Shown here one piece after another: positions 39,240-50,138 of a stretch of 64,000 bases of DNA (position 1 is the stretch's first letter; every line of letters begins with the position of its first letter). Origin of the DNA: Phycomyces nitens (lineage: Eukaryota > Mucoromycota > Mucoromycetes > Mucorales > Phycomycetaceae); the NCBI GenBank assembly GCA_022702545.1, contig JAHRBC010000003.1, positions 6,200,001 to 6,264,000 on the forward strand, in the 5' to 3' direction. The position numbers and the translations under genes are program-made. The notes under the pieces were generated by a model. That model ran no database searches. It was not told the DNA's origin and saw only the letters and a program-made list of their open reading frames with translations.

Positions 39240-39600
39240 GAGGGATGACACACACATACAAGATAAAACTAGAATTGAACATTGTAATAAGTAGCGGTCC
39301 TTTAGATGTGATAGTACCGGTTTAGGGAAAACCGGACTTTGAAGATAAAGGGAATGAAGAGTTGAGCTTGTGAGAGATAGTCTTTTATTGATAACAATTG
39401 AGCAAGTATTTATATTATTTGAGAGGGCAAGAGGGGGAGAACAAGATGTCGTAATGGTATAAATACGCCTACGTATACTACCACAACACAGAAGAAACCG
39501 AGATGCAGAGGGTTGATCAGTGCAAGGTAGATACAGAGTGTATGGAGGCTAGATAACGGGCATTGAAACGGGGCTTGAGCTTTGCACACAACAACATTAG
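39240..39600 (-). promoter_or_regulatory. LTR-like promoter and polyadenylation module reading left
   Basis: On the minus strand it contains TATAAATACTTG followed about 15 bases later by TTATCAATAAA, an arrangement typical of the U3/R part of an LTR. It aligns with 41395-41860 (plus) over the stretch GATCA-CCCTCTGC, the TATA box and the CAATAAA block. Transcription would run left into the gag-like frame at 39174. The satellite array lies directly upstream. Confidence 0.5.
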
Positions 39601-41394
39601 GCTGAAACCAGTCACATTAAGCTGACATCGGTTACATTAAGCAGACATCGGTTACATTAAGCAGACATCAGCTACATTAAGCAGACATCGGTTACATTAA
39701 GCAGACATCAGTTTCATTAACCAGACATCGGTTACATTAACCAGACATCGGTTACATTAACCAGACATCGGTTACATTAACCAGACATCGGTTACATTAA
39801 GCAGACATCAGCTACATTAAACAGACATCAGTTTCATTAACCAGACATCAGTTACATTAACCAGACATCAGTTACATTAACCAGACATCGGTTACATTAA
39901 CCAGACATCAGTTACATTAAGCAGACATCGGTTACATTAAGCAGACATCAGTTACATTAACCAGACATCGGTTACATTAAGCAGACATCGGTTACATTAA
40001 CCAGACATTAGCTACATTAAGCAGATATCAGTTACATTAAGCAGACATCAGCTACATTAAGCAGACATCAGTTTCATTAACCAGACATCAGTTACATTAA
40101 CCAGACATCGATTACATTAACCAGACATCGGTTACATTAACCAGACATTAGCTACATTAAGCAGACATCGGTTACATTAAGCAGACATCAGCTACATTAA
40201 ACAGACATCAGTTTCATTAACCAGACATCAGTTACATTAACCAGACATCGGTTACATTAAGCAGACATCAGCTACATTAAACAGACATCAGTTTCATTAA
40301 CCAGACATCAGTTACATTAACCAGACATCGGTTACATTAACCAGACATTAGCTACATTAAGCAGATATCAGTTACATTAAGCAGACATCAGCTACATTAA
40401 GCAGACATCAGTTTCATTAACCAGACATCAGTTACATTAACCAGACATCGATTACATTAACCAGACATCGGTTACATTAACCAGACATTAGCTACATTAA
40501 GCAGACATCGGTTACATTAAGCAGACATCAGCTACATTAAACAGACATCAGTTTCATTAACCAGACATCGGTTACATTAAGCAGACATCGGTTACATTAA
40601 CCAGACATTAGCTACATTAAGCAGATATCAGTTACATTAAGCAGACATCAGCTACATTAAGCAGACATCAGTTTCATTAACCAGACATCAGTTACATTAA
40701 CCAGACATCGATTACATTAACCAGACATCGGTTACATTAACCAGACATTAGCTACATTAAGCAGACATCGGTTACATTAAGCAGACATCAGCTACATTAA
40801 ACAGACATCAGTTTCATTAACCAGACATCAGTTACATTAACCAGACATCGGTTACATTAAGCAGACATCAGCTACATTAAACAGACATCAGTTTCATTAA
40901 CCAGACATCAGTTACATTAACCAGACATCGGTTACATTAACCAGACATTAGCTACATTAAGCAGATATCGGTTACATTAACCAGACATCGGTTACATTAA
41001 GCAGACATCGGTTACATTAACCAGACATCGGTTACATTAACCAGACATCGGTTACATTAAGCAGACATCAGCTACATTAACCAGACATTGGTTACATTAA
41101 CCAGACATTAGCTACATTAAGCAGACATCGGTTACATTAAGCAGACATCAGCTACATTAAACAGACATCAGTTTAATTAACCAGACATCAGTTACATTAA
41201 CCAGACATTGGTTACATTAACCAGACATTAGCTACATTAAGCAGATATCAGTTACATTAAGCAGACATCAGCTACATTAAGCAGACATCGGTTACATTAA
41301 CCAGACATTAGTTACATTAAGCAGACATCGGTTACATTAACCAGACATCAGCTACATTAAGCAGACATTAATTACATTAAGCAGACATCGGTTC
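39596..41394. repeat. 20-bp satellite array, about 90 copies
   Basis: The unit is GTTACATTAACCAGACATCG with changes at a few positions (CC/GC/AC before AGACAT; TCG/TCA/TTA after; GTTA/GCTA/GTTT). The 20-base period is kept without slippage over 1.8 kb. A marker variant (GCAGATATC) recurs at 40021, 40361, 40621, 40961 and 41241, so blocks of 13, 14 and 17 units have themselves been copied (higher-order repeats). The unit length is not a multiple of three and the array has no open frame of note. Confidence 0.97.
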
Positions 41395-41860
41395 ACACCT
41401 GGTGAAAAATGAAGCAGAATATAGTAATTTTACGATTTCTGAGCAGATGATTGGATAATATTTCATATTCAGACGATTTTTCAAAGATGTTCGATTATTC
41501 AAATGGGCGGGGGATACAATATTCTTAAAATGAATGGAATTGTTATGTCCAAGGACAAGTCCTGTTACAAACCCCGTCTTTACTAGTATCTTGAGGTACT
41601 CTCTGTTTGCATCTGCTCCTGCAGGGATCATCCCTCTGCGTCCTTCTACTTCTTCTAAGCTGCTTAGCATGTGTAACTGCATGCATAAGCTACCTTCTCT
41701 CTTTCTTATTCTCTCTTCACTTAATCAGTATAAATACTTGTCAAAATGTTATCAATAAAGCTCCATCTTTCTCAAGCTCAAAAACCTCTTCTAAATCGAC
41801 TAGTTTTCTATAACTATAGTCTCACTTCTAAACTCAGTCCCTCAAAGTCATTACAGAAAA
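41395..41860 (+). promoter_or_regulatory. LTR-like promoter and polyadenylation module reading right
   Basis: Plus-strand counterpart of 39240-39600, with TATAAATACTTG near 41720 and ATCAATAAAG near 41752. The same module occurs inverted at 57083-57550 in the right arm. In all three cases the 20-bp satellite lies on the upstream side. Confidence 0.5.
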
Positions 41861-41862
41861 TT

Positions 41863-42563
41863 AGAGAGGATTGGGGATTTTATTTGCACTCTCACATTGC
41901 GTGTAACTATTATGTAACACAAGTTATTTGCACTTTATTTGCACTTTATTAGAGAGGATTGGGGCCGTTATTTGCACTCTCACATTTTCCATAAAAGGCG
42001 ATCTATTTTAAGGCTGGTCTCTGGTGGTTGTACATAATGTGCGGATAACTCAAGTTATTCTCACTTTGTTGTGTCACTACACTATCAAATAATATTGCAA
42101 AAAGGGGAACACAATAAGTTCTGAGTTAGTTTTGTGATACAATAGTGACAGATAAAATTAATAGAAAAAGAGTTTCCAACAAGTTCAAAAGGCAAAAATG
42201 TATACAAAATGCGTTGAGTAAGTTATTGTAGAAAATCCTAGCTCTTTACAAATAAATAATAGGTGTCATTTTAATAGAATAAAGTCTTTTCAATTGAAGA
42301 AAGAAAGATACTACATTTCTGAAGTTTGTCATACTTTAAAAACTTTTTCTAAAGTGCAAAGGCGAAGATAAAGTAAGAATAAAGTGAGAATAACTTGTGT
42401 TACATAATAGTTACACACAATGTGAGAGTGCAAATAAAATCCCCAATCCTCTCTAATAACTTGTGTTATCTGCACATTATGTACAACCACCGGAGACAAG
42501 ACTTAAAATAGATTGCCATTTATGGAAAATGTGAGAGTGCAAGTAATGGCCCCAATCCTCTCT
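41863..42563. mobile_element. Foldback element with two interleaved inverted-repeat pairs (left arm)
   Basis: Pair A begins AGAGAGGATTGGGGATTTTA at 41863 and its complement ends near 42457. Pair B begins AGAGAGGATTGGGGCCGTTA near 41952 and its complement ends at 42563. All four copies share AGAGAGGATTGGGG and TGCACTCTCACATT. The order A, B, A', B' is interleaved rather than nested, which a single simple insertion cannot explain. The core (about 42080-42350) has no open frame of note. Confidence 0.7.
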
Positions 42564-43059
42564 ATTTATTGGCCAAAACTTCATTTTATATGACTTCTGC
42601 CCAATCTGTTCCCCCTTTACGGTGATTTTTGATATTCTCCATTTGGAAGAGGCCTACTACATTTAGTATTCTAGCTACCATAATAAACACTTAAATTACT
42701 AAATTCGTAAAGTTGACCAGGCCTTCGTTTTTCATAAATAGGCCAGGATGTGGTGGAGAGCACCATATGTTATTCCATTGTGAGATAAAAAAGAAAACAA
42801 GTGCTACATATTTTTATTTGCTGTCATTTTATAGATGAGAAAAAAGGCTATTGTTCTTTAATCCTTTGCCTGAACCAATAGGGTGCATTAAAATTATACT
42901 TTTTATTTGAAGCAAAAATAATGTCTGAGATGAAAAAAAGCTCGATGTTTCTAGTAACCTCCTGCAACATTTATACTAGGTTAAATCGAGGGGTTTTTCC
43001 AGTGATGTACAGTGGTTTTGTGTTTTAGAGTATTAAAACAATAAAAAAATAGTAATGGA
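42564..43059. other. Unassigned palindrome-arm sequence (mirror copy at 55888-56383)
   Basis: About 500 bases between the foldback element and the outer CACTA element. I see no domain, no splice-linked exons and no terminal repeats. It may be the pre-insertion host sequence of the region. Confidence 0.4.
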
Positions 43060-45185
43060 TACTACAAAAGTCTAAGGGTATTATGTAGATAAAACTTTTA
43101 AAACAAGCTACTGGATTGTATAGCTTTACTATGCTTTTGGTAAAATATAATCATGATCTGTAGTAGACTAAAAAGATATGGGAGTGAACTGAATCATCCT
43201 ACCTACTGGTATACAAGAATCTATTGTAGAATATCTAAATGCCCTCAAACAGCGCAAAGCTTAAATATACATTGTAGCCACAATATATTCCTGGTTGATC
43301 TACCCTTTTTTGCATTGTATTTTATGATACACAGACAGTTTGTGTCAGGGGAGATTGACCACTTACAAACAACCAGTTTTATCTTTAATTGTATTTTATA
43401 GTGGGTTTTATAGTATGTTTTGACAGTCCATCAAGGATGATTGTAGACTATGGCAAGCTAATTGTAGTTATTCTATGCAAACAAGCCTCCCTGGTTTGTT
43501 TGTTTTTTTTTTTTTTTTGGAGCAATAGATTCTGAAAAATTTTATTTTTTGTTTTATTTGATAAAAAAATACATTTGTGCTATATATTCTAGTCTCTAGA
43601 TTATTTCTTTAGTATATCTATTCTACCAATCAATATTTCTTGGTTGGCACCATCAACTGGTTCTTAATAGAGCCAGGATACTTACCTAGCTAAGAGAAAG
43701 ACAATACTGTCTAAAAGTAAAAGAGAAGATTGTCAGTAAATAATTTTTATATAAATCATTCATTCTTATACTTACATTTTTAGTATAATAAATAGAACAT
43801 TTGGTAGACTCTTTGTAATTTGCCAACAAATGATCATTGTCTAATAGATATATGTTAATATTTGTAGATAGGTAATATATAATACTAAAATATTGGTTTA
43901 CTTACAAGATATAGCCATTAGAATGGCCAGATAATTTCAATCGGGAATCCATACAAGAGCATAGCAAGATGTCTGTGATAGATATTATTAAAGAAAACAT
44001 ATTTATAATATAAAAGGTTTACCAGAATTTTATATTGAGATGGATAGAAAAATAGAATTTGCGGCTATATACAAAAGAGTGATTTGATTAATAAAGAAGA
44101 GCTTTAGCATAATATGATCTTACCTTTAGATATACAGCCATGTGCAATAGAGAGACCCCATTATATATTTATAAGCAGTTATCTATGAATAACAAAATAT
44201 ATTGAGTAAAAAATATATTTACAAGTGAAAGAAAAGAATTAATTACCAGAGTATTTTGTGGTAATATTTAGGCACAAGAATATAAAAAATAAAAAGGAAA
44301 AATAAATACTTTATATTAAAAGGCTTTTTGGCCCTGATAAAATGTGGGCAATAAAAATGATAATTCAAAAGAATATGCCTGCCGTCATTTTCATATCTTT
44401 GTAATTTATAGTTTATTAGGTTGAAAAAGATGTCTAGATATAGAACAAGAGTGTACACAATGCTGTTAAATAACAATAAAGCTACAAGACAATTCATTAT
44501 TTTCGGTCAACCTCTTTACTTGTAAGTATACTAGTCATATTTCTCTTTCTTCTTATGAGAATAACCATGATAATAATTGATTTATTTATTATTTCTACTA
44601 CAATTAATTTCACGACATAGTTATAAGAAGTAGAAATAAATCACAAACAAATATCATGCCTGAAAGGCTCTACTTTATTATTCTATCTAATAGAACATAT
44701 TGAATATTATAATCACTGTCAAAAATAAAAAAGTTTATTATATTTAACTTTAGTCTACTAATAGTAAGATAATATAGTAGTTTGCTATGAATAAAACCAC
44801 TCAATTTTTGTAGTGAAGAGTGTACACAATGCTGTTAAATAGCAATAAAACTACAAGACAATTCATTATTTTTAGTCAACTTCTTTACTTACAATTATAC
44901 TGACTATATTTTTCTTCCTCCTTATGAGAATAACCATGATAATAATTGATATGTTTATTATTTCTACTACAATTAATTTCACAATATAGTTTCAAGAAGT
45001 AGAAATAAATCACAAACAAATATCACATCTAAAAGGCTCTACTTTATTATTCTATCTAATAGAACATATGGAATAATATAATTGCTGTCAAAAATAAAAA
45101 AAGTGTATTACGTTTAACTTCAGTCTACTAATAGTAAGATAATATAGTAGTTTGCTATGAATGAAACCACTCAATTTTTGTAGTG
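43060..45185. mobile_element. Compound CACTA-type element, outer copy, left arm
   Basis: Terminal repeats are (T)ACTACAAAAG on the left (first base changed from C) and TTTTTGTAGTG on the right, flanked by a 3-bp target duplication GGA at 43057-43059 and 45186-45188. The last ~370 bases are duplicated in tandem: the first TTTTGTAGTG end is at 44815, followed by a second copy of the same terminal segment. It is about 95% like the inner copy at 47032-48779. CACTA (CMC/EnSpm) transposons carry CACTA ends and 3-bp duplications; no transposase is seen, so it is non-autonomous. Confidence 0.85.
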
Positions 45186-45205
45186 GGAGATATAGACAGT
45201 AAGTG

Positions 45206-45493
45206 AGTACTTTCAGACTATATATAAGCTTCTCTTTATTAAGATACAAAATGTGCTGTTCTTTATATACTCTTTCAATGTGCTGTTATACAAGATCTTG
45301 GACTTCCTGATATGTGGGGTCTTTCACCACATTAAGATATTAGATAGAGTAAGCCTCTGAGCTCAACATCCATATTACTATTATTCTGATGCATTTCTAT
45401 AATTCCTTTATCATACCTTATTAGCTCTTAGCTAATCTGTACTTATAGCTTATGTATATGTAAAATATACATTGATTAGGCTGGATCATCACA
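45206..45493 (-). mobile_element. LTR-like repeat, copy 2 of 3 (left arm)
   Basis: Same repeat as 38311-38595 with about 8-10% differences, and reverse complement of 53455-53741. It starts TGTGATGATCCAGCC on the minus strand. No clear target duplication was found. It sits between the compound CACTA element and the 3' end of the broken recombinase-like gene. Confidence 0.65.
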
Positions 45494-45774
45494 GAAGATG
45501 AAATATGTGCATAAGTAAAAAAGACAAATTGATGTGATGGAGAAGTATTGATAGACAATTAAAGATTTGATCATTTTATAGAGGCCTTGCGACAATTAAA
45601 TTTTGAGAAAACATTGAGATCATTCAGTTCAGTTCAATTGAATGACTCTAGTTTGTGGCTATGATCAATCACAATTTGCTCAATTGTCTTAACATTTCTA
45701 TAAAGAAAGAAAGAAATCAATACATATGCTTGGCCATCATGAACTAGATCTGTTTCTATATACTTAAAAAATGA

Positions 45775-48700
45775 TCAGACATCAATGAGATTTGTGGAGA
45801 GGCCGGCGTAGTCCAGCACAACCAGTCGAATAGATGAAGTCGTTGTTTTTGCAAACATAAGGAAATCTATACGAAGAGAGGAAAAAGAAAGGAAGTGGAA
45901 AATTAATGCTAAGATCTGGTGCTGTAGACCTTTTTTTACCTTGCATGTCACCATTTTGAAATCGCAATTGTTTCAAAATGGTTTGGGAAGTAGTAGTAAG
46001 AGACTTATCTCTTGTCAATAGGTCTGAGCTTGCTCAACAAATAGGCGAAACAAACACTTTTTCACAAAGGTCATTCACATGCAAATTATTCACCATTTTC
46101 TGTAATAGTTCCAGACGTTTTTGTGGTGTTTCTTTCAATGGTGACTTTCTGCAGTAACCGACAGTTATCCAACCCGTCAATTGTCATGTCATTTGCTGAA
46201 ATGTTTTACGATTAAACGTTCTATCCATTGCATCTCCTATTTCCATCCCCAAAAAAATGTTAGTCATTTACCCAAGGAGTGGTTTTTCTCAACTTGCCCA
46301 TAAACTCAGGTTTCAGCACCCATAGATCTCTGGCTTTGATGACAGCATGCCCTTGACAAGTGGACTTCGGCCGACCAAAGTTTCTATCACTAGTTAGCCA
46401 TTTGTTGATCTGGTTGGCAGTAAATGAATTACCAACATTTGGTATATTGGCTACCACCAGATTGAAAATATCCTTTTCAGTTAATGACTTGAGATTATAA
46501 AAATTCTTGGCACTACTAGCTGGGTTTGCTGTCAAAAAGATGCGCAGAAGGTCCATGATACTATCTTTTGTTGGTTTAATGACTAGAAAAAAATACTAGA
46601 GTAAATATACAAAAATAAAATATTGCGCTGCTCTCAATTTTGTTACCATTGTAACTGTCAGTTGACTTGCACGAGCTGGAACTTACAAAAAAAAGAAGGA
46701 TTTGTATTAAAGCAAAGTAATGGTTGTCATTGATACTTTGATAGTTTACTGCTTTCAACATTATCCAGCGCACAGCTGCTGCTTTTGTTATGTATGCTGG
46801 AGTCGTTTGTTTCAATAAAGTGGGAGGAATCAGCGTGACAAGGAGGTGGTGTATCAGGGTAACTAAGATACATAAAGGGATCATGTTCAGCAACTACCTT
46901 GCCAATGGCAATTGGTTGTGTATTGCCTCTCTCTGACGTGTAGACAATATCAAATGGTGTCCCATTGACAATGGCTTTGCACTTCACACGATTTGCTTCA
47001 GTTACTGGCTCTCCTAGCACTAAACACACTGCACTACAAAAGTCTAAGGGTATTATGTTGATAAAACTTATAAAATAAGCTATTTAATTATATAGTTTTA
47101 CTATGCTTTTGGTAATATATCATCATGATCCATAGTAGACTAAAAAGATATGGAGGTGAACTGAATCATCCTACCTACTGGTGTACAAGAATCTAATGTA
47201 GAATATTTAAATGCCCTCAAACAGCACAAAACTTAAATATACATTATAGCCACAATATATTCCTAGTCGATCTACCCTTTTTTGCATTGTATTTTACAAT
47301 ACACAGACAATTTGTGTTGGAGGAGATTGGCCACTTACAAACAACCAGTTTTATCTTTCATTATATTTTATAGTGGGTTTTATAGTATGTTTTGACAGTC
47401 TATCAGGGATGATTGTAGACTATTGCAAGGTAATTGCAGTTATTCTATGCAAGCAAGCTTCCCTGGTTTGTTGTTTTTTTTTGGAGCAATAGATTCTGAA
47501 AATTTTTATTTTTTGTTTTATTTGATAAAAAAATACATTTGTGCTATATATTCTAGTCTCTAGATTATTTCTTTGGTATATCTATTCTACCAATCGATAT
47601 TTCTTGATTGGCACCATCAACTGGTTCTTAATAGAGCCAGGATACTTACCTAGCTGAAAGAAAGCCAATATTGTCTAAAAGTAAAAGAGAAGATTTTTAG
47701 TAAATTATTTTTATATAAATCATTCATTCTTATACTTACATTTTTAATATAATAAACAGAACATTTGATAGACTCTCTGTAATATGTCAACAAATGATCA
47801 TTGTCTAATAGATATATGTTAATATTTGTAGATAGGCAATATATAATGCTAAAATATTGGTTTACTTACAAGATATAGCCATTAGAATGGCCAGATAATT
47901 TTAATCGGGAGTCCATACAAGAGCATAGCAAGATGTCTGTGATAGATGTTATTAAAGAAAACATATTTATAATATAAAAGGTTTACCAGAATTTTATATT
48001 GAGATGGATAGAAAAATAGAATTTGCAGCTATATACAAAAGAGTGATTTGATTAATAAAGAAGAGCTTTAGCATAATATGATCTTACCTTTAGATATACA
48101 GCCATGTGCAATAGAGAGACCCCATTATATATTTATAAGCAGTTATCTATGAATAACAAAATATATTGAGTAAAAAATATATTTACAAGTGAAAGAAAAG
48201 AATTAATTACCAGAGTATTTTGTGGTAATATTTAGGCACAAGAATATAAAAAATAAAAAGGAAAAATAAATACTTTGTATTAAAAGGCTGTTTGGCCCTG
48301 ATAAAATGTGGGCAATAAAAATGATAATTCAAAAGAATATGCCTGCCGTCATTTTCATATCTTTGTAATTTATAGTTTATTAGGTTGAAAAAGATGTCTA
48401 GATATAGAACAAGAGTGTACACAATGCTGTTAAATAACAATAAAGCTACAAGACAATTCATTATTTTCGGTCAACCTCTTTACTTGTAAGTATACTAGTC
48501 ATATTTCTCTTTCTTCTTATGAGAATAACCATGATAATAATTGATTTATTTATTATTTCTACTACAATTAATTTCACGACATAGTTATAAGAAGTAGAAA
48601 TAAATCACAAACAAATATCATGCCTAAAAGGCTCTACTTTATTATTCTATCTAATAGAACATATTGAATATTATAATCGCTGTCAAAAATAAAAAAGTTT

Positions 48701-48810
48701 ATTATATTTAACTTCAGTCTACTAATGGTAAGATAATATAGTAGTTTGCTATGAATGAAACCACTCAATTTTTGTAGTGCTGCTTGCCCTTTTGTGATTA
48801 ATGTTTTCAT
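45775..48810 (-). pseudogene. HTH plus serine-recombinase-like gene, left-arm copy, split by a CACTA element
   Basis: Minus-strand mirror of 50139-53173. The ATG at 48810 opens a ten-codon segment that is cut by the CACTA element (47032-48779). Beyond it the frame resumes with CLVLGEPV and continues to a domain with SFTANQINKWLTSDRNFGRP and a region with GYCRKSPLKETPQKRLELLQ. The final exon here is out of frame with respect to the right arm because of a one-base difference in an A run near 45935. It is therefore broken at least twice. The product is described under the right-arm copy. Confidence 0.55.
47032..48779. mobile_element. CACTA-type element, inner copy, left arm (1,748 bp)
   Basis: Perfect ends CACTACAAAAG and TTTTTGTAGTG, and a perfect 3-bp target duplication CTG (47029-47031 and 48780-48782). 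Taking the element and one CTG out brings the two halves of the recombinase-like gene into one frame, so the insertion point is exact. An 84-codon minus-strand frame (48207-48461, starts MNCLVALLLF) is kept in all copies but resembles no transposase. Confidence 0.92.
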
Positions 48811-49065
48811 TGTAATATAATTAAAATAGAAGAAGAAGAAAATTTTACACTTTTCCCTCTTTCCTTAAGCTCTCTAACTCCGTAAACTCCATATAGAATG
48901 CCAAAAAGAGCTACCTTAATGTTACGGGACTTAGCTTAAGGTGTTCTTCACTTTTTTTTTATAAAATGTAAAAAAGGAAATTATCTTAATTTAGTAAATT
49001 AATTAATTATTATGGTAGGTATTAAGCCCATATTTAGTAGAAACTTTACCAAATATATCAGTAAA

Positions 49066-49192
49066 AATAATTATTTTTACTGATATAAAAGGGTTGTGTA
49101 ATATTTTTACTGATATAAAAGGGTTGTGTATTATTTTTACTGATATAAAAGGGCTTGTGTATTATTTCTACTGATATAAAAGGGTTGTGTAA
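49066..49192. repeat. 30-bp tandem repeat, 4 copies, left of the palindrome centre
   Basis: The unit includes TTTTTACTGATATAAAAGGG then TTGTGTA(A/T)TA. Each unit carries GATATAAAAGGG, a good TATA-box sequence on the plus strand, pointing toward the centre. The mirror copy is at 49757-49883. Confidence 0.85.
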
Positions 49193-49345
49193 GCCAAATT
49201 ACTAAATAAAATAAAACATGTCTAAAAAAGAAAATTTATACACTTTTTTCACAAATTATTCGCTTACAAAAAAATTAAAATATCACTCATTTTTAAAAAA
49301 ATGATTTGTTCGTTTTTTGAAAAAATAACCAATCATTTAAAAGTT

Positions 49346-49604
49346 TAAAAATCGTTCAACAACAGAAGAAAATTTCATTTATTTTTACTCCTCTAATAAA
49401 AATAGATTGCATTCTGTTTGAAGATGGTAAAGGAAATCTTATGAATAAAAAAAAGAGAAGAAGTCTCTGGTCTCTAGATAGAACTTGATAGTGTTGAATT
49501 CTCTCTTGAAAAGATCATAAATTATGGAAGTTACAAGGATATTAAACTGCTTGCTGTTTTAACATTTCACTCATTCCATTCACTGACAAATAATCGAAAA
49601 TTTA
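49346..49604. other. Central loop of the palindrome
   Basis: About 260 unique bases between the arms. The arm ends next to it (about 49240-49345 and 49605-49710) are the most diverged part of the palindrome and contain ACAAATTATTCGCTTAC, similar in style to the ends of the MITE at 37910-38313. The loop may be the core of an inverted-repeat transposon. It contains no open frame of note. Confidence 0.6.
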
Positions 49605-49756
49605 ATTTTTAAATGATTGGTTATTTTTTCAAAGAGCGAGCAAATCATTTTTTTAAAAATGAGTGATATTTTAATTTTTTTGTAAGCGAATAATTTGTGA
49701 AAAAAGTGTATAAATTTTCTTTTTTAGACATGTTTTATTTTATTTAGTAATTTGGC

Positions 49757-49883
49757 TTACACAACCCTTTTATATCAGTAGAAATAATACACAAGCCCTT
49801 TTATATCAGTAAAAATAATACACAACCCTTTTATATCAGTAAAAATATTACACAACCCTTTTATATCAGTAAAAATAATTATT
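49757..49883. repeat. 30-bp tandem repeat, 4 copies, right of the palindrome centre
   Basis: Mirror of 49066-49192. Here the TATAAAAGGG boxes are on the minus strand and again point at the central loop. Confidence 0.85.
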
Positions 49884-50138
49884 TTTACTGATATATTTGG
49901 TAAAGTTTCTACTAAATATGGGCTTAATACCTACCATAATAATTAATTAATTTACTAAATTAAGATAATTTCCTTTTTTACATTTTATAAAAAAAAAGTG
50001 AAGAACACCTTAAGCTAAGTCCCGTAACATTAAGGTAGCTCTTTTTGGCATTCTATATGGAGTTTACGGAGTTAGAGAGCTTAAGGAAAGAGGGAAAAGT
50101 GTAAAATTTTCTTCTTCTTCTATTTTAATTATATTACA

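Larger units (their letters stand above)
41385..49345. repeat. Left arm of a 16-kb palindrome
   Basis: Matches 49605-57560 as the exact reverse complement in order and content. For paired features the coordinates sum to 98943-98950 throughout (for example 41682+57261, 47032+51914, 48810+50139), so only a few bases of indel separate the arms. Single-base differences are visible, such as GTGTAACTG against GCATAACTG near 41670. The arm includes an LTR module, a foldback element, two CACTA elements, an LTR-like repeat and the broken recombinase-like gene. Confidence 0.95.

Noticed and set aside
39596..41394. CRISPR array
   Set aside because: The 20-base units are head-to-tail with no unique spacers, and the genome is eukaryotic.
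41377..41682. Protein-coding gene at the arm edge (mirror at 57261-57566)
   Set aside because: The frame runs antisense through a TATA/polyadenylation module into the satellite and has no domain; being open in both arms only reflects the duplication.
43153..43401. 82-codon frame in the outer CACTA copy (mirror at 55546-55794) as a transposase
   Set aside because: No DDE motifs or zinc fingers are visible, and the inner copies do not keep the frame; the element is better seen as non-autonomous.
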